Source: an uncultured Rikenellaceae bacterium (GTDB lineage: Bacteria > Bacteroidota > Bacteroidia > Bacteroidales > Rikenellaceae). Taken from it: 5,874 nt of DNA. Made by a program: the position numbers and the translations under genes. This document shows positions 4,807 to 5,874 of the stretch, in pieces (position 1 is the first letter of the stretch; every line of letters begins with the position of its first letter). The stretch lies in assembly GCA_947176715.1 (NCBI GenBank), contig CAMWRR010000118.1, positions 1 to 5,874 of the forward strand, in the 5' to 3' direction. Below the pieces are notes generated by a model. The model saw only the letters and a list, made by a program, of their open reading frames with translations. It was not told the origin of the DNA and did not search any database.

Positions 4807-4845
4807 AAAGGCCGACGCAATCTTTTTACGGACTGGTCGGCCTTT
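4807..4845 (-). terminator. Intrinsic terminator of prs
   Basis: AAAGGCCGAC (4807-4816) and GTCGGCCTTT (4836-4845) are perfect 10-bp arms with a 19-base loop, lying 22 bases after the prs stop. In the prs direction the second arm ends in CCTTTCTTCG, a moderately U-rich tail. Confidence 0.75.
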
Positions 4846-4867
4846 GGCTGTTACGACGACATAAGCG

Positions 4868-5803
4868 TCAGAATATGAATCGTGAGCTGATCTCTTTGTA
4901 GTTGTACACTCGTTCGATGACATCGGCGAATATGTCGGCCACGGAGAGCACTTTGAATTTAGAGATGTCCTCACCCTCTTTGAGGGGTATGGTGTCGGTT
5001 ATTATCACCTCCTGCAGTGCCGACTGGTTGATACGGTCGTATGCCGGGCCGGATAGTATGGGATGGGTCACCGCCGCGCGTACGCTTTTGGCGCCTTTCT
5101 CCATCATCATGTCGGCGGCTTTGGTTATAGTGCCTGCCGTATCTATCATGTCGTCGAGGATGATGACGTTCTTGTCCTTGACATCGCCTATCACCGTCAT
5201 GGAGCCTACCACATTGGCTTTCTCGCGCTGTTTGTGGCACACCACCATGGGGGCGTCGAGATATTTGCTGTATGCGTTAGCCCTCTTAGCGCCGCCCATG
5301 TCGGGGGCCGCTATGGCGAGATTCTCTATATTGAGGCTCTTGATATAGGGCACGAATATACCGCTGGCGTAGAGGTGGTCTACCGGTATGTCGAAGAACC
5401 CCTGTATCTGGTCTGCATGCAGGTCCATGGTCATTATGCGCTCCACACCCGCCGCTTTGAGCATGTTGGCTACCATCTTGGCCCCTATCGACACGCGAGG
5501 ACGGTCTTTGCGGTCCTGACGGGCCCAACCGAAATAGGGCATCACGGCAACTACACGATGGGCCGACGCACGTTTGGCCGCATCTATCATGAGCAGAAGC
5601 TCGAAAAGATTGTCTACGGGAGGAAATGTCGACTGGATGAGAAAGACTGTGCATCCGCGTATGCTCTCGTCGAAAGCGGGCTGAAATTCACCGTCGCTGA
5701 AATCCAAAACGGTCGACTTGCCGATCTCTGCGCCATAGGCTTTGGCGATATTCTCCGCGAGATAGCGTGAGGCGCGTCCCGAGAAAAACTTGATAGTGTG
5801 CAT
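4868..5803 (-). CDS. prs: Ribose-phosphate pyrophosphokinase (PRPP synthase)
   Basis: This 311-residue cytoplasmic enzyme transfers pyrophosphate from ATP to ribose 5-phosphate, giving PRPP for purine, pyrimidine, histidine, tryptophan and NAD synthesis. Seen in order: FSGRASRYLAENIAKAYG (7-24); FSDGEFQPAFDESIRG (35-50); the ATP-site region GWARQDRKDRPR (92-103); the metal/regulatory signature MDLHADQIQGFFDIPVDHL (126-144); the flexible catalytic loop KQREK with K191 and R193; and the ribose-phosphate loop DDMIDTAGTI (217-226). Length and motifs are those of class I bacterial enzymes, which form hexamers and are inhibited by ADP. The ATG at 5803 gives the expected MHTIKFFSGRAS start. Upstream is A-rich (CAAACTATAACTAAA) with no Shine-Dalgarno. 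It is followed by its own terminator, so it is transcribed separately from the pspC operon downstream. Confidence 0.98.
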   Translation of the reverse strand: MHTIKFFSGRASRYLAENIAKAYGAEIGKSTVLDFSDGEFQPAFDESIRGCTVFLIQSTFPPVDNLFELLLMIDAAKRASAHRVVAVMPYFGWARQDRKDRPRVSIGAKMVANMLKAAGVERIMTMDLHADQIQGFFDIPVDHLYASGIFVPYIKSLNIENLAIAAPDMGGAKRANAYSKYLDAPMVVCHKQREKANVVGSMTVIGDVKDKNVIILDDMIDTAGTITKAADMMMEKGAKSVRAAVTHPILSGPAYDRINQSALQEVIITDTIPLKEGEDISKFKVLSVADIFADVIERVYNYKEISSRFIF

Positions 5804-5874
5804 TTTAGTTATAGTTTGGTTGGTCCCGCTCTCCGACAGCCCTTATTGGCAAAAGCCCGATGTCGCACGACACG
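5804..5874 (-). other. Upstream region of prs, no promoter recognised
   Basis: Seventy-one bases remain before the window ends. A TTTTG occurs in the prs direction (5855-5851), but no TAnnTTTG box follows at 19-21 bases. The promoter may use another form or lie outside the window. Confidence 0.3.

Noticed and set aside
5063..5770. 235-codon open frame antisense to prs
   Set aside because: Shadow of the strongly conserved prs frame; no start signal and a His/Tyr-rich composition typical of antisense translation.
5861..5872. TGTCG-CA-CGACA inverted repeat at the window end
   Set aside because: A two-base centre cannot form a hairpin loop, and the context is cut off by the window edge.

Overview
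The window looks like chromosomal DNA of a Bacteroidota bacterium, most likely order Bacteroidales. This rests on four things: the TIGR02757-type C-terminus next to a TrmN6-type methyltransferase, the PspC/PadR gene set in its Bacteroidetes form, a near-consensus Bacteroidetes promoter (TAnnTTTG type) before the pspC operon, and mostly Shine-Dalgarno-free starts. The DNA is roughly half or slightly more G+C, yet isoleucine is mostly written ATA in the genes I checked. I cannot name the family or genus.

Layout. Left part, plus strand: the last 35 codons of a TIGR02757-like protein (1-110), trmN6 five bases later (116-823), then a small four-helix DUF486 membrane protein (940-1308). Middle, minus strand: a three-gene operon read from right to left, namely a short PspC protein (4277-3759), a PadR regulator (3687-3280) and a long PspC protein with a C-terminal beta-rich domain (3245-1707). 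The operon has a clear promoter at 4347-4316 and a rho-independent terminator at 1454-1425. Right part, minus strand: prs, the PRPP synthase (5803-4868), with its own hairpin terminator at 4845-4807.

How the genes work together. Both PspC proteins begin with the same kind of helical domain (DDIE.R..EL, then an LG/IGDP-like ending). It resembles the HAAS/DUF1700 domains that typically pair with PadR regulators. The operon therefore looks like a membrane-stress sensing unit: a PadR repressor, a short PspC and a long PspC carrying a toast-rack-like sensor domain. trmN6 (tRNA modification) and prs (nucleotide precursor supply) are housekeeping genes.

Gene-free stretches. Two longer intergenic regions carry more secondary structure than expected. 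The 252-base spacer after the long pspC gene (1455-1706) holds three extended stem-loops and a 20-base tandem repeat. The 590-base region between prs and the operon (4278-4867) holds the promoter, a perfect 7-3-7 palindrome, and a chain of adjoining hairpins at 4658-4765. These, the 20-base direct repeats flanking the DUF486 gene, and the duplicated motif upstream of padR are the main items worth following. I found no transposase, CRISPR array, tRNA or rRNA, and no unmistakably new system.
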